Shown: in pieces, positions 1-9,332 of the stretch
How the letters are laid out: each line of letters opens with the position of its first letter
Numbering within the stretch: the stretch's first letter is position 1
Source: Enterobacter oligotrophicus
Lineage (GTDB): Bacteria > Pseudomonadota > Gammaproteobacteria > Enterobacterales > Enterobacteriaceae
DNA length: 64,000 nt
Reading direction: 5' to 3'
NCBI RefSeq assembly: GCF_009176645.1
Contig: NZ_AP019007.1
Span: forward strand, 1-64,000
Notes under the pieces: generated by a model
Seen by the model: only the letters and a program-made list of their open reading frames with translations
Told to the model about the DNA's origin: nothing
Database searches by the model: none
Made by a program: the position numbers and the translations under genes

Positions 1-735
1 CGCGCACGGTGAACGAGAACATCGCCTTCTCAATGCAAATCGCCGGCGTGCCCAAAGCCAACATCAAGGCCCGCGTGGCCGAGCGGGCTGGTGGCTGGTC
101 GGGCTGAAGGCGCGAAAATGCGTACCCTTCGCAGCTCAGTGGCGGGCAAAAGCAGCGGGTAGGCATCGCGCGTGCGCTGGCGAATAACCCGGATGTACTG
201 CTCTGCGATGAAGCAACCTCCGCGCTCGACCCGCAGACCACCGATCAGATCCTTGACCTGCTGCTGGATATTAACCGTCGTTTTAAGCTGACTATCGTGC
301 TGATTACCCACGAGATGCACGTGGTGCGCAAAATCTGCGACCGCGTGGCGGATGGAGAACGGCAAAGTAGTGGAAGAGGGCGACGTGCTGAGCGTCTTTA
401 CCCATCCACAGCAGCCCATCACGCAACAGTTTGTCCGTCAGGTAAGCCAGTATGCCGAGGAAGAGACGTTCAATACTGAACTGGCAAACGAGCTGGAAGG
501 CACGGTTATCCGGCTGACCTTCACCGGGCACAGCACGCATAAGCCGATCGTGGGGGAACTGACGCTGCGCTACGGCCTGCCGTTTAATATCCTGCACGGA
601 AAAATGACGCAAACCGCCCACGGTGTTTTCGGGCAACTCTGGGTACACGTGGTGGCATCTGACGAACAACTGAACAATATCCTTGCCGACCTGCAGCAAA
701 GTGATATTCAGGGCGAGGTGATTAAACATGGCTGA
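1..735 (+). CDS. MetN-like methionine ABC transporter ATPase, 5' end cut off, frameshifted
   Basis: This is the ATP-hydrolysing subunit of a methionine-type importer, working on the inner face of the cytoplasmic membrane with the two proteins encoded next. The Walker A part lies left of the window. The ABC signature LSGGQKQR (near 135-160), Walker [11 protein letters not shown] (near 205-235) and H-loop LITHEM (near 300-315) are visible. The C-terminal third, from about 480, is the NIL substrate-sensing domain typical of MetN. Reading-frame breaks occur near 90-115 and near 348. The stop overlaps the start of the permease by 8 bp. It is probably a second MetN paralogue, because the E. coli metNIQ locus lies elsewhere. 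Confidence 0.8.
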
Positions 736-1384
736 GGATCTCTTTCCGCATCTGAAGTGGGATCAACTGTGGGCGGCAACGCTGGAGACGTTGTACATGA
801 CGGCACTCTCTGGTGTGGCGACCTTTGTCCTGGGGATTGTGCTCGGCCTGGCGCTGTTTTTAACCGCCGTGGTGGGCTGTTTCAACCGCACGGTCTATAG
901 CGTAATTTCGATTGTGGTGAACGTGTTCCGTTCTATCCCGTTCATCATCCTGATTGTATTGCTGATCCCATTCACGAAAACCATCGTGGGTACCATCCTC
1001 GGCGCAAATGCGGCGCTGCCTGATAGTGGGCGCGGCACCGTTCTACGCGCGTCTGGTGGAGATTGCCCTGCGTGAAGTGGACAAAGGGTCATAGAAGCAA
1101 CGCGTTCAATGGCGCACGACTGAGCACCTTAGTGTTTCGGGTTTTACTGCCGGAATCTTCACCCACTGGTTTCAGGCATTACGGTGACGCTGATCGCGCT
1201 GGTGAGTTACAGCGCAATGGCGGGGGTGATTGGCGCTGGCGGTTTGGGAAATCTGGCTTATCTGGAAGGATTCCAGCGCAACCATGGTGACGTCACGCTG
1301 GTAGCAACGGTGACCATTTTGATCATCGTTTTCGTTATCCAGTTCTGCGGCGACATCATTACTTCACTGTTAGATAAACGCTAA
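728..1384 (+). CDS. MetI-like ABC transporter permease, frameshifted
   Basis: This is the membrane permease of the same methionine-type importer. The N-terminal part ([15 protein letters not shown], then hydrophobic segments and the FRSIPFIILI stretch) is in the frame starting at 728. The conserved cytoplasmic-loop motif (EALREVDKGVIEATRSMGA-like) and the last membrane helices, ending FCGDIITSLLDKR, are in other frames. Single-base breaks are inferred near 1020, 1090 and 1165. The repaired length of about 218 residues fits MetI. It is flanked by the ATPase and the binding-protein gene, which fixes its role. Confidence 0.8.
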
Positions 1385-1408
1385 TAAATACACACAGGAA
1401 CCATCATC

Positions 1409-2220
1409 ATGAAAAAGACACTGACACTGATCGCCGCAGCAACCCTGAGCGCCCTGAGCTTTGCTTCCTGGGCCGATACCTTGACCGTGGGCGCGTCCAA
1501 CACGCCGCATGCCGAAATCCTGGAGCAGGCGAAGCCGATTCTGGCGAAGCAGGGTATCGATCTGGAGATCAAACCGTTCCAGGACTACATTCTGCCAAAA
1601 CCCGCGCTGGCGGGGCATGATATCGATGCCAACTACTTCCAGCATATCCTTACCTGAACAGCGTGCTGAAAGATCACGCGGCGACAAGGATTACGATTTT
1701 GTCAGCGCAGGTGCTATCCATATTGAGCCAATCGGTATCTACTCTAAAAAAATACAAGTCGCTGAAAGATCTGCCGGAAGGCGGCAAAATCATCATGCGT
1801 GATGCCGTTTCGGAAAGGGGTCGCATTCTCTCTATCTTTGAAAAAGAGGGTGTGATCAAGCTGAAGCCGGGCATCGACAAAGTGACCGCGCGCATTAGCG
1901 ACATCGTGGAGAACCCGAAAAAGCTGCAGTTCACTCCTAACGTGGAAGCCTCCCTGCTGCCGCAAATGTACAACAACGACGAAGGCGATGCGGTGGTGAT
2001 TAACGCCAACTACGCGATTGACGCCGGTCTGGACCCGGTTCACGACCCGATTGCGGTTGAGAGCGGTGAAAATAACCCGTATGCCAACATCATTACCGTG
2101 CATCGCGGTGACGAGAAGAAGAAAGATATCGTCGCGCTGGTGAACGTGCTGCACTCTAAAGAGATTCAGGAGTGGATTCGTACCAAATATAAAGGCGCGG
2201 TTATCCCTGTAAATAACTAA
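1409..2220 (+). CDS. MetQ-like substrate-binding protein, frameshifted
   Basis: This is the periplasmic binding protein of the methionine-type importer. The start at 1409 gives a Sec signal peptide ending near SFASWA. I see no lipobox cysteine, unlike E. coli MetQ, so a soluble periplasmic form is likely. The NlpA/MetQ fold motifs VGASNTPHAEIL, FQDYILPK and DANYFQH are in the first frame, and the remainder (NPYANIITVHRGDE, AVIPVNN at the end) is in another. Breaks are inferred near 1650-1670 and 1745. A strong terminator follows directly. The ligand may be L/D-methionine or a related compound. Confidence 0.82.
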
Positions 2221-2234
2221 TTCCTTGATTTTAC

Positions 2235-2271
2235 AAAGAAGCCCGGCGAGATCCTCGTCGGGCTTCTTTTT
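2235..2271 (+). terminator. Rho-independent terminator after the MetNIQ-like operon
   Basis: A GC-rich hairpin with arms GAAGCCCGGCGA and TCGTCGGGCTTC is followed by a T-tract, 18 bp after the binding-protein stop codon. Confidence 0.85.
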
Positions 2272-2326
2272 GTATCCAGCCCACGAATCATTTAAGCTGA
2301 ACGTTTAGGGCAATGGAGGGTTGGCA

Positions 2327-2566
2327 ATGGGCAATGTGACCAAAGACGAAGCGCTGTACCAGGAGATGTGTCGGGTGGTCGGGAAGGTGGTGCTTGAGAT
2401 GCGTGATTTAGGCCAGGAGCCAAAGCATATTGTGATCGCCGGTGTGCTGCGTACCGCGCTGGCGAACCAGCGCGTCAAACGCAGTGAGCTGACAACCGAA
2501 GCGATGGAAACAGTGGTTAAAGCGCTGGCCGGTAAGCCGCCAGCGTTTCGCGAGCTGTTCGAGTGA
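2327..2566 (+). CDS. fumD: Fumarase D (FumD/YdhZ)
   Basis: This small protein matches E. coli FumD (YdhZ), reported as a third-type fumarase that interconverts fumarate and malate. The core MCRVVGKVVLEMRDLGQEP and HIVIAGVLRTALAN is essentially identical in sequence. The ATG at 2327 is chosen because it gives the MGN start of the family and follows GGAGG at about 2315; an in-frame TTG lies 6 bp upstream. The protein is 79 residues against 69 in E. coli, because the reading frame runs on for about ten residues (ending FRELFE). The extended 3' end overlaps the antisense permease frame. Confidence 0.88.
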   Translation: MGNVTKDEALYQEMCRVVGKVVLEMRDLGQEPKHIVIAGVLRTALANQRVKRSELTTEAMETVVKALAGKPPAFRELFE

Positions 2567-3200
2567 ACAGCAGAGCAGGTAGTAGACCACACCGGTAAAG
2601 ATAAAAATGGCGGCAGGGTAGATCTGCACCCGGTTATTCACCTGTCCTGCCACTGTCGTCAGTTCCGGCACGTTTACAATGAACGCCAGCGACGTATCCT
2701 TCAGCAGGCTGATAAAAATGCCCACCAGAGACGGCAGGATGTTGCGCAACCCCTGCGGAAGCAGCACGCGCCACAGGGTTTGTTGGGTGCTGAATCCCTG
2801 AGATAGCGCCGCCTCATACTGTCCGGCAGGCAGCGCGTTTAGCCCGGCCAGTACCGAATGCATCACCGATGCCGCCGTAAACCAGGCCAGCGCCAGCGTG
2901 ACCGTCAGCGCACCTGGCAGATCGCCGCCGGTCATCAGCGGCAGCAGATACCACATCCAGAAAATCACGAAGATTAACGGGATTCCGCGGATCAGCTCTG
3001 CCCAGAAACAGCGCCTTGCGCACCAGCCCCGTATAACGCCAGGCCAGGCACGCAAGGGCAATGCCGCCAGGCAGGGCGAGCAGCGCTGCTCCTGTAGCCA
3101 TCAATAGTGAGAGCAACACCCCGCCAGGCTCACCCGCCGCCGCACGTCCCCACAGCAGATAATCCAGGTTTTCGGTAATAACATTTATTCCGGCAATCAT
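2408..3200 (-). CDS. Polar amino-acid ABC transporter permease (GltK/HisM type), frameshifted
   Basis: This is the second membrane permease of a polar amino-acid importer. The N-terminal part (MIAGINVITENLDYLLWG, then hydrophobic segments) is in the frame starting at 3200. From AELIRGIPLIFVIFW onward the protein continues in another frame, so a single-base break lies near 3000. The EAALSQGFSTQQTLWRVLLPQ loop is the EAA motif that contacts the ATPase. The open frame runs to 2408, through fumD on the other strand. Family members normally end soon after the last helix (here LAKRW, near 2560), so the true stop may be earlier. It is the last gene of a minus-strand operon. Confidence 0.75.
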
Positions 3201-3926
3201 TTTGCACTCCCTCTGGCAGGGCCGATGCGCACCAGCACCATGCCCATCACCACGCCCGTGAGCAGATACAGTGCCGTTCCCACGGTAAATGCCTCCAGCG
3301 CGTGGGCGTTGTAACTCTCTATCTGCCGCACCTGGTAAGTGAGTTCGGCAAAGCCAATTCCACTGGCAAGCGAGGAGAGCTTCATCAGGTTGAGATACTG
3401 CCCGACGACCGGTTGCCAGGCGTTAGCCAACCCCTGAGGCAACAGAATGTAACGAAACAGCCGCCAGGCGGAAAATCCCTGCGCCATCGCAGCTTCACGC
3501 TGCCCGGTGGGGACGGAGCGCAACCCGGACTCGATCTCTTCAATTAAAAAGGCTGAAGTGAACACCCCCAGTCCCCAGGCAGAACATAAAAACTCCGGTG
3601 TGAACCACCAGATGTCGCCGGGCAGGATCGACCAGCTGTGATCTGCATTCACCACATCCCGAAACGCCAGCGGAAGCCAGTTCCAGGCGGCGAAATACCA
3701 GAACAGCAGTTGTACCAGGAGGGGGGTATTGCGAAACAGGGAGACCCAGGCGCTGACAACCCCTTCGCCGGTTCGCCCGCCAGAGAGGCGTAACAGCAAA
3801 AACAACAGCGCGAAAAGGCTGGCCAGTATCGCACCCGCGAGAGTGACCCATAGTGGTCAGAAAACCGGATAATATCCACTGCAGGGGCTGCCCGGTCAGC
3901 ACCCCCTGCCAGTCGAGCGCGGGCAT
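3197..3926 (-). CDS. Polar amino-acid ABC transporter permease (GltJ/HisQ type), frameshifted
   Basis: This is the first membrane permease of the polar amino-acid importer. It starts MPALDWQGVLTG at 3926, directly next to the end of the ATPase gene, and its stop overlaps the start of the second permease by 4 bp. A break near 3850 moves the frame; the remainder (LFRNTPLLVQLLFWYFA, then the EAA loop REAAMAQGFSAWRLFRYILLPQG) is intact. The repaired length of about 242 residues fits GltJ-type permeases. The exact substrate cannot be read from the sequence; glutamate, aspartate or glutamine are plausible. Confidence 0.78.
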
Positions 3927-4738
3927 TACAGATGCTCCTGATGAAGCGGGTTGAGCACCTTTTGCAGGAAACGCTGCGCGCGCGGATGCGATGGTTGCGT
4001 AAAAAACTGCTCCGGCGAGGCCGTTTCCAGGATCTGACCGCCATCGATAAAAACAATCCGGTCGGCAATTTCACGGGCAAACTGCATTTCGTGCGTTACC
4101 ACGACCATCGTGATCCCACTATGCGCCAGCGCTTTCATTACAAACAGCACTTCACCAATCATCTCCGGGTCGAGGGCTGACGTCGGCTCGTCGAACAGGA
4201 TGATTTGCGGCGAAGAGGCCAGCGCACGGGCGATGGCGACGCGTTGCTGCTGCCCTCCTGATAGCTCTGCCGGGAAATGGTGGGCTTTTTCCAGCATGCC
4301 CACTTTTTCCAGCAGGACGGCACGTTCCTGAGCAGGCTGAGGTTTCCAGCCGTGGACGTGCTCCAGCGCCAGGGTAATGTTCTGGCTGGCGGTGAGATGC
4401 GCGTAAAGATTAAACTGCTGGAAAACGAAGCCAACGCGGCTGCGAAGCTGTCGAAGCGCCACGCCGGAAAGTTGCCCGGTGGGTTTGTTGTCGACCAGAA
4501 TTTCGCCGCCGTTAAGGGTTTCCAGTTGGTTGATGAGCCGGATGAGAGTGGACTTGCCGGAACCGGAAGGGCCGAGTATAGCAACCACTTCACCGGGCGT
4601 GATGCTCAGGTTTATCCCTTTGAGCACCTCATGATTACCGTAACGTTTAACCACGTCACGAAACTCAACGCTGGCGTGTTCCAGACGTGAAAAATCCGCG
4701 GCACCGGCCGCGGAGTGTGAAAATAAACCTGAGAGCAT
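3926..4738 (-). CDS. Polar amino-acid ABC transporter ATPase (GlnQ/GltL type)
   Basis: This is the cytoplasmic ATPase energising the adjacent permease pair. It is intact at 270 residues: Walker A GPSGSGKST at about 56-64, Q-loop FQQFNL at about 106, signature LSGGQQQR at about 159, Walker B ILFDEPTSALDP at about 180, H-loop VVVTHEM. The first 20 residues before the conserved VEFRDVVKRYGNHEVLKG start are longer than usual for the family, so the true start may be a little downstream. It lies between the binding-protein gene and the permeases in one minus-strand operon. Confidence 0.85.
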   Translation of the reverse strand: MLSGLFSHSAAGAADFSRLEHASVEFRDVVKRYGNHEVLKGINLSITPGEVVAILGPSGSGKSTLIRLINQLETLNGGEILVDNKPTGQLSGVALRQLRSRVGFVFQQFNLYAHLTASQNITLALEHVHGWKPQPAQERAVLLEKVGMLEKAHHFPAELSGGQQQRVAIARALASSPQIILFDEPTSALDPEMIGEVLFVMKALAHSGITMVVVTHEMQFAREIADRIVFIDGGQILETASPEQFFTQPSHPRAQRFLQKVLNPLHQEHL

Positions 4739-4751
4739 ATTACCGGGCTTC

Positions 4752-5566
4752 TATTTTAAAGGCGCGAGGCTGTGGGACGGGGTCTGTGGGCCAAACCAGG
4801 TGTCGTAGATTTTTGCGGCCTGACCGCTTTCTCGAGGTTAATCAGCTCATCGTTCACCACTTTCAGCAGCGCCGTTTCGCCTTTTTTCACGCCAACGCCA
4901 ATCTCTTCTTTGCTGAGCAGGTCAGGCAGAATTTTGAAGTTCGCTTTATCCGGTGCTTGTGCCAGCAGGCCCGCCAGAATGGTGCTGTCCTGGGTGATCG
5001 CCTGCACATTACCGTTACGCAGTGCGGTCAGCGCCAGCGGAATATCATCGTAGGAGAGCACGCGGGACTGCGGGAAACGCTGGTGGAGAGCCTGTTCACC
5101 TGTTGTGCCTTTTACCGCACCAATACGCGCGCGGCTGTATTCGTCCAGTTTATCCGGGGACGTTGCTGGCACCAGGAACTGCTGTCCGGTCACAAAATAG
5201 GGGGTGGAAAAATCGATCACCTGCGCGCGTTCTGGCGTGATGGTGATGTCTGCCACAATTAAATCGGCTTTACCGGACTGCAGCGCGAATGCGGTTGGCC
5301 GGATTAGTGGCAACCAGTTCCAGCTTCACGCCAAGCGCTTTTGCCAGCGCGTTGGCGAAATCGACGTCATAGCCCACGATCTCATGGGTTTTCGCGTCGA
5401 TAGAACCAAACGGTGGTTGGCGTCAAAGGTGGCGACTTTCACCACGCCTGCTGCCCTGATGTCCGCCAGTTGGTCGGCCTGCGCCTGTGTCGACAATATG
5501 CCGCCTGCCGCCAGTAAACCCAAAGCCACTGCTATTTCTTGATACGATTTTTTTATATGCTGCCAT
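4752..5566 (-). CDS. Periplasmic amino-acid binding protein (family 3), frameshifted
   Basis: This is the periplasmic receptor of the polar amino-acid importer and the first gene of the operon. Family features are the DLIVADITITPERAQVIDFS stretch and PYFVTGQQFLVP. The signal-peptide region (AVALGLLAAGGILSTQAQA) lies around 5470-5550. Breaks are inferred in the A-run near 5550, near 5410, near 5300 and near 4830. After repair the protein ends SHSLAPLK at 4752. The start at 5566 (MAAYKK) is the best ATG but depends on the frame repair. The ligand is unknown. Confidence 0.75.
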
Positions 5567-5806
5567 AGTATGCGTCTTCCCGTCGTTTTTGTTTTCTCCG
5601 GATACGCTCCCATAAGCTAACGCTATCGCCAAATAAGAAATTCTTCTTTGCTATAAGCAAAAAGCATTAGTGAACAAGGTGTTATTGACAAGTAAATGAA
5701 TGGGAGGCTATTTGCGCATTCTGCACATTGACAGTCAATATTGGTATTTCCCTTACGTGAAATTTAGGTGTTTAACTGAGGACAGGTGAAGCGAAGGGTA
5801 AAGACG

Positions 5807-5932
5807 ATGAAAAAGTGGATAAGCACGTTACGGCGGTTTTTTGCGACCCGGCCGGACAATGCGGAGAACAGCGCGCAACGTGTTCTTGAGTCGATTCTGC
5901 CTGTCGCCAGCCTGTATGGTCGACGTCGCTAA
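5807..5932 (+). CDS. Small basic hypothetical protein, 41 aa
   Basis: An open frame begins ATG-AAA-AAG at 5807 and ends at 5932, encoding a basic peptide (MKKWISTLRRFF at the start, LYGRRR at the end). I do not recognise a family. It lies between the divergent ABC operon and the DUF1996 gene, close to a second small ORF on the same strand. Because this part of the sequence carries many indels, the frame itself is uncertain. Confidence 0.35.
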   Translation: MKKWISTLRRFFATRPDNAENSAQRVLESILPVASLYGRRR

Positions 5933-5950
5933 TTGACCCGGAGTGGTTCC

Positions 5951-6070
5951 ATGATAAAACGTCACGCTGAACTGCGCCGCACGCGCGAAATGTACTGGAA
6001 TGAGCTGTGCTCACGGTTTGTAAAGCCAGAGAGAGCGGAAAAGTACGCTGTGAAACACTCTGTTAATTAA
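5951..6070 (+). CDS. Small hypothetical protein, 39 aa
   Basis: An open frame starts at 5951, 18 bp after the previous small ORF, and encodes a basic 39-residue peptide beginning MIKRHAELRRTREMYW and ending KHSVN. I see no signal peptide or membrane segment and no family I can name. It is in tandem with the preceding micro-ORF and upstream of the exported DUF1996 gene. It could be part of one longer gene broken by an indel. Confidence 0.35.
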   Translation: MIKRHAELRRTREMYWNELCSRFVKPERAEKYAVKHSVN

Positions 6071-6111
6071 CGCGCTTTTGTTACCAATGTGTCCTTTCAT
6101 ACATGGAGAAA

Positions 6112-7479
6112 ATGATGAAACGGACCACGATAACAACGGCATTTTCATTCCCCGCTTTACTGCTCGCAATGCAGGCGGCACACGCCGCACCCCAGGCGCA
6201 TGTTGTCTGCGGCTACTCCCACACCCTCGGCGATGGACGCCATCATGTGTTCGGCATGCCCAACGAGGCCATGCTGCACGACTTCTTTGGTAAACACACA
6301 CGGATGCTTTCTCACGCCGGGAGACATTGCGCCAGCATGAAGAGACCACCTGTGATAACAAAGCGGACAGCTCTGCATACTGGGCTCCCTCGCTGCGTCT
6401 GCCTGACGGAACGGTCGTCAAACCTGCGTATCAAAAAACTACTATCAGGCATCGAATGTCGAAACGTATCCGCTGCAACCCTTCCGGCGGGGCTGTCGCT
6501 GCTGGCGGGTGACCACCATGGCACGACGCCTAATCCGCATATCACTTTCTTATGCGCGAACGGCAAAGGCCTATACCACCAAAACGGGGAGAAGTCTGTG
6601 GGTTACGTAAGGCACAGGATGCGGTGCAGTTTAATATTGGCATTCAGTTCCCGAACTGCCTGGGATGGGGTAAACCTGAAACCGGCTCATGGCCTTGCTA
6701 ACGCGGCATACGATATAAAGGCAGTGCCCGGCCGCATTCCCGGTGAAAATTCCCACCGTGAACATGAACGTGGCTTACGTGATCACCAACGATCACTTTC
6801 TCGGATACCCGCAACGTGCAGCTTTCGCTTGACCCGATCATGCACGGCAATGAGCGCGAGGAGCTATGGGCATCTTTATACCGCGCATGCGGATTTCATG
6901 AACGGCTGGACGGAAGACGCCGCGCCGCTTTATACCGAGCTGTGTATTGAATCGCGGGATGGACTGCGGCACCACCGTGCCGTATGGCTACTCGAAAGCG
7001 AAGGCAAACGTCTGGCTGAGCAGCATGGAGCCGACGCTTTCTCTGCCGAACCGCAGGTTTACTGGTGCAGGATAACTGGCAGAACGGGGGCAGAACCCAA
7101 AACAGTGAAACCCTGTCACTGGTGAATTCAAGATCCCGCCGCTGCCGGTGGGGCAGGATGCTTCCTGTTTAAATACCGTGTGCGCATTTACGGCGGCAAA
7201 GTAGAGACAGACGGTGCCGATCAGATCTTTTCTACCCGGCCAGTAACGGACTGGGACCCGGCAACCGTGAGCTGGAAATCACGTCCGGCGTGTAATTACA
7301 AATCGGATGCTGTGCTTTACCTCAACCATTCCCGTGAATACCGGATGGTGGACGTAGACAAAGCAGTGCGCAAAGCGCTGGCAGAAGGGAAAACGGAGAT
7401 CTCGTGGTATATCGGCGGCGATCGGCAGGGTAATCATTATCAGTTTGAACCGGGCTCCTCGCTCAAAGCCTCATCCTGA
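6112..7479 (+). CDS. Exported DUF1996 protein, heavily frameshifted
   Basis: The start at 6112 follows GGAG and gives a Sec signal peptide ending AAHAA. The mature part shows the DUF1996 pattern across several frames: MPNEAMLHDFFG, then TTCDNKADSSAYWAPSLRLPDG (near 6345-6410), DHHGTTPNPH, and FPNCW-DGVNL. From about 7180 a clean C-terminal segment (MRIYGGKVETDGADQIF to FEPGSSLKASS) resembles a DNRLRE/CBM96-like beta domain. At least six breaks are needed to read it through. DUF1996 is better known from fungal secreted proteins, and its function is unknown. The product is probably secreted or periplasmic. Confidence 0.65.
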
Positions 7480-7524
7480 TGCTCAGTGGATTCAAAAAGA
7501 CGCCGGAATTTAACCCTTACGGGT

Positions 7525-7554
7525 AAAAAAAAGCACCGGGATTTCCGGTGCTTT
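7525..7554 (-). terminator. Rho-independent terminator
   Basis: The arms AAAGCACCGG and CCGGTGCTTT with a 5-nt loop are followed, on the minus strand, by a run of T (the A-run at 7525-7532 on the plus strand). It ends the small minus-strand gene at 7559-7699 and may also stop plus-strand transcription from the DUF1996 gene. Confidence 0.8.
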
Positions 7555-7558
7555 ATCG

Positions 7559-7699
7559 TCAGATTTTGCAGGCATCGCCGCAGTCGTCGTCCGCGACGAT
7601 CGCCTGTGCTTTTTTGTCCGCGTCGTCCAGACGTTCTGCGTTGCGCTCTTCTGCTTCATCCAGTCCGTTAAAGACTAAGTTCTCAAGATCAATTTCCAT
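7559..7699 (-). CDS. Small acidic hypothetical protein with a C-terminal Cys pair, 46 aa
   Basis: The protein begins MEIDLENLVFNGLDEAEERN and ends ADDDCGDACKI. It is acidic and appears alpha-helical, with two cysteines spaced C-x3-C in an Asp-rich tail, which could bind a metal. The ATG at 7699 is preceded by AGGTG. A clean terminator follows the stop, which supports a real transcribed gene, and it is uninterrupted despite lying in the indel-rich region. I do not recognise a named family. Confidence 0.6.
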   Translation of the reverse strand: MEIDLENLVFNGLDEAEERNAERLDDADKKAQAIVADDDCGDACKI

Positions 7700-7824
7700 G
7701 GGGCACCTGCATTGTTCGGTTTTTGATACTGGCACAGTATAGGGCAAAAACGGCTAGCCCTGCACCCCGCAGCACATAAGGATAATCCCTGCCATACTCA
7801 AGGCTTTACCGCTGAGGAAACCTC

Positions 7825-8598
7825 ATGATTACTCTCTGTAAAACCTGCGGCACCTCTTATGACACACACCCGGAGCGATGTCCGATTTGCCGAAGACGAA
7901 CGCCAGTACGTCCGAGAACCGGCCAGCAGTGGATTGATCTTGAAACCGTGACCGCCACGCACACGAATAAATGCAGCAACTGGAGCCGCAGCTGTTCAGC
8001 ATCAAAACGGTTCCGTCTTTTGCCATCAACCAGCGGCTCTTCTTCTGCGCACACCGCACGGCAATATTCTGTGGACTGTATCGCAACCTCGACCCGGCGA
8101 CCAGCACGTTAGTTGCCGTCGCTCGGCGGTATCAGTTGCCATAGCCATTTCCCATCCTCATTACTACACACCATGCAGGACTGGCCGCGGCCTTTAATGC
8201 GCCGGTTTATCTGCATGCCAGCGATCGTGAGTGGGTCATGCGCCAGCAGCCCGGCGCTTCACTTCTGGAGGGGGATTCTCTGGCGTTGATGCCGTCTGTA
8301 ACGTCGTTGCGGCTCGGCGGACACTTTGCGGGCGGTACGGTGCTGCACTGGCATGAAGGCGAGGCGTGTGCTGGCAGGCGACATACTGCAGGTGACACCC
8401 GGTAAAGATGCCGTTTCGTTTATGTGGAGCTACCCTAATATGCTTCCGTTGCTGCCCGTACCGTCGAGCGGATAACCCGTCATCTTGAGGACAACCGTTT
8501 GAACGTCTCTATGGCGCGTTCGAAGGGCAGGATATGACGGCGAAAGCGAGTGAGATTGTGCAGCGGTCGGCCAGAAATATATTGCTTGTCTGAAGTAA
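7825..8598 (+). CDS. Metallo-beta-lactamase-fold hydrolase, frameshifted
   Basis: The N terminus is a short zinc-ribbon-like segment (CKTCGTSYDTHPERCPIC) in the frame starting at 7825. After breaks near 7900, 7970 and 8080 the protein continues with SHPHYYTTMQDW (near 8145-8180), HASDREWV (near 8215), a GGHFAGGTVLHWHEG stretch (near 8315-8360), and AGDILQVTPG. These correspond to the metal-binding loops of the MBL fold. Further small breaks occur near 8365 and 8460-8500. The repaired length is roughly 255 residues. Substrate and pathway are unknown. It is followed on the same strand by the carbonic anhydrase. Confidence 0.6.
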
Positions 8599-8663
8599 AG
8601 GGCGGTGGGTAAACTTCAGTCGCGTGATCTCGATCATGTCTAAACTAAAACAGAAAAAGAGAA

Positions 8664-9304
8664 ATGGCTATGCAACATATCATTGAAGGTTTTCTCAGCT
8701 TTCAAAAGAGATTTTCCCGCAACGTAAAAGCTCTTCCGCAGTTTAGCGTCCAGCCAGAATCCCAAAGCGTTGTTCATCTCCTGCTCCGACAGCCGTCTGG
8801 TTCCCGAGCTGGTCACCCAGCAAGAGCCGGGACAGCTCTTTGTCATTCGTAATGCTGGCAACATTGTGCCACCGTTCGGGCCGGAGCCGGGTGGTGTATC
8901 CGCCACCATCGAATACGCTGTCGTGGCGTTAGGCGTGACCGATATCGTGATCTGCGGTCACTCTAACTGTGGCGCAATGAAAGCAATTGCCGACAATGCG
9001 AACCTTGAGCCAATGCCTGCGGTGTCTCACTGGCTGCGTTACTCCGATGCGGCAAAAGCCGGTGGTTGAGAAGAAAACCTGGGACACGCCCGTCGATAAA
9101 GTGAACGCAATGGTGCAGGAGAACGTGTTTGCACAGCTGAGCAACATTAAAACGCATCCGTCGGTTGCTGTTGGTCTGCGCAACAACTCCATTCGCCTGC
9201 ACGGCTGGGTATATGACATCGAAAGCGGCGAAATCCGTGCGCTGGATAAAAACAGCAAAACCTTCGTGTCTCTGTCTGAAAACCCGGAAGTCTTCTTCGA
9301 GTAG
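8664..9304 (+). CDS. Beta-carbonic anhydrase, frameshifted
   Basis: This is a zinc enzyme interconverting CO2 and bicarbonate in the cytoplasm. The zinc-site motifs are plain: CSDSR near 8780-8795 and [10 protein letters not shown] near 8958-8985, and the second frame reads through the nucleotide-independent core ([18 protein letters not shown]). The C terminus, [17 protein letters not shown], is typical of the plant-type/CynT branch. Breaks are inferred near 8700-8770 and near 9057. The repaired length is about 213 residues. It lies alone, convergent with ydhS. Confidence 0.85.
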
Positions 9305-9332
9305 TCAGACGCGTCAGGGCACGGAGGCCCTG

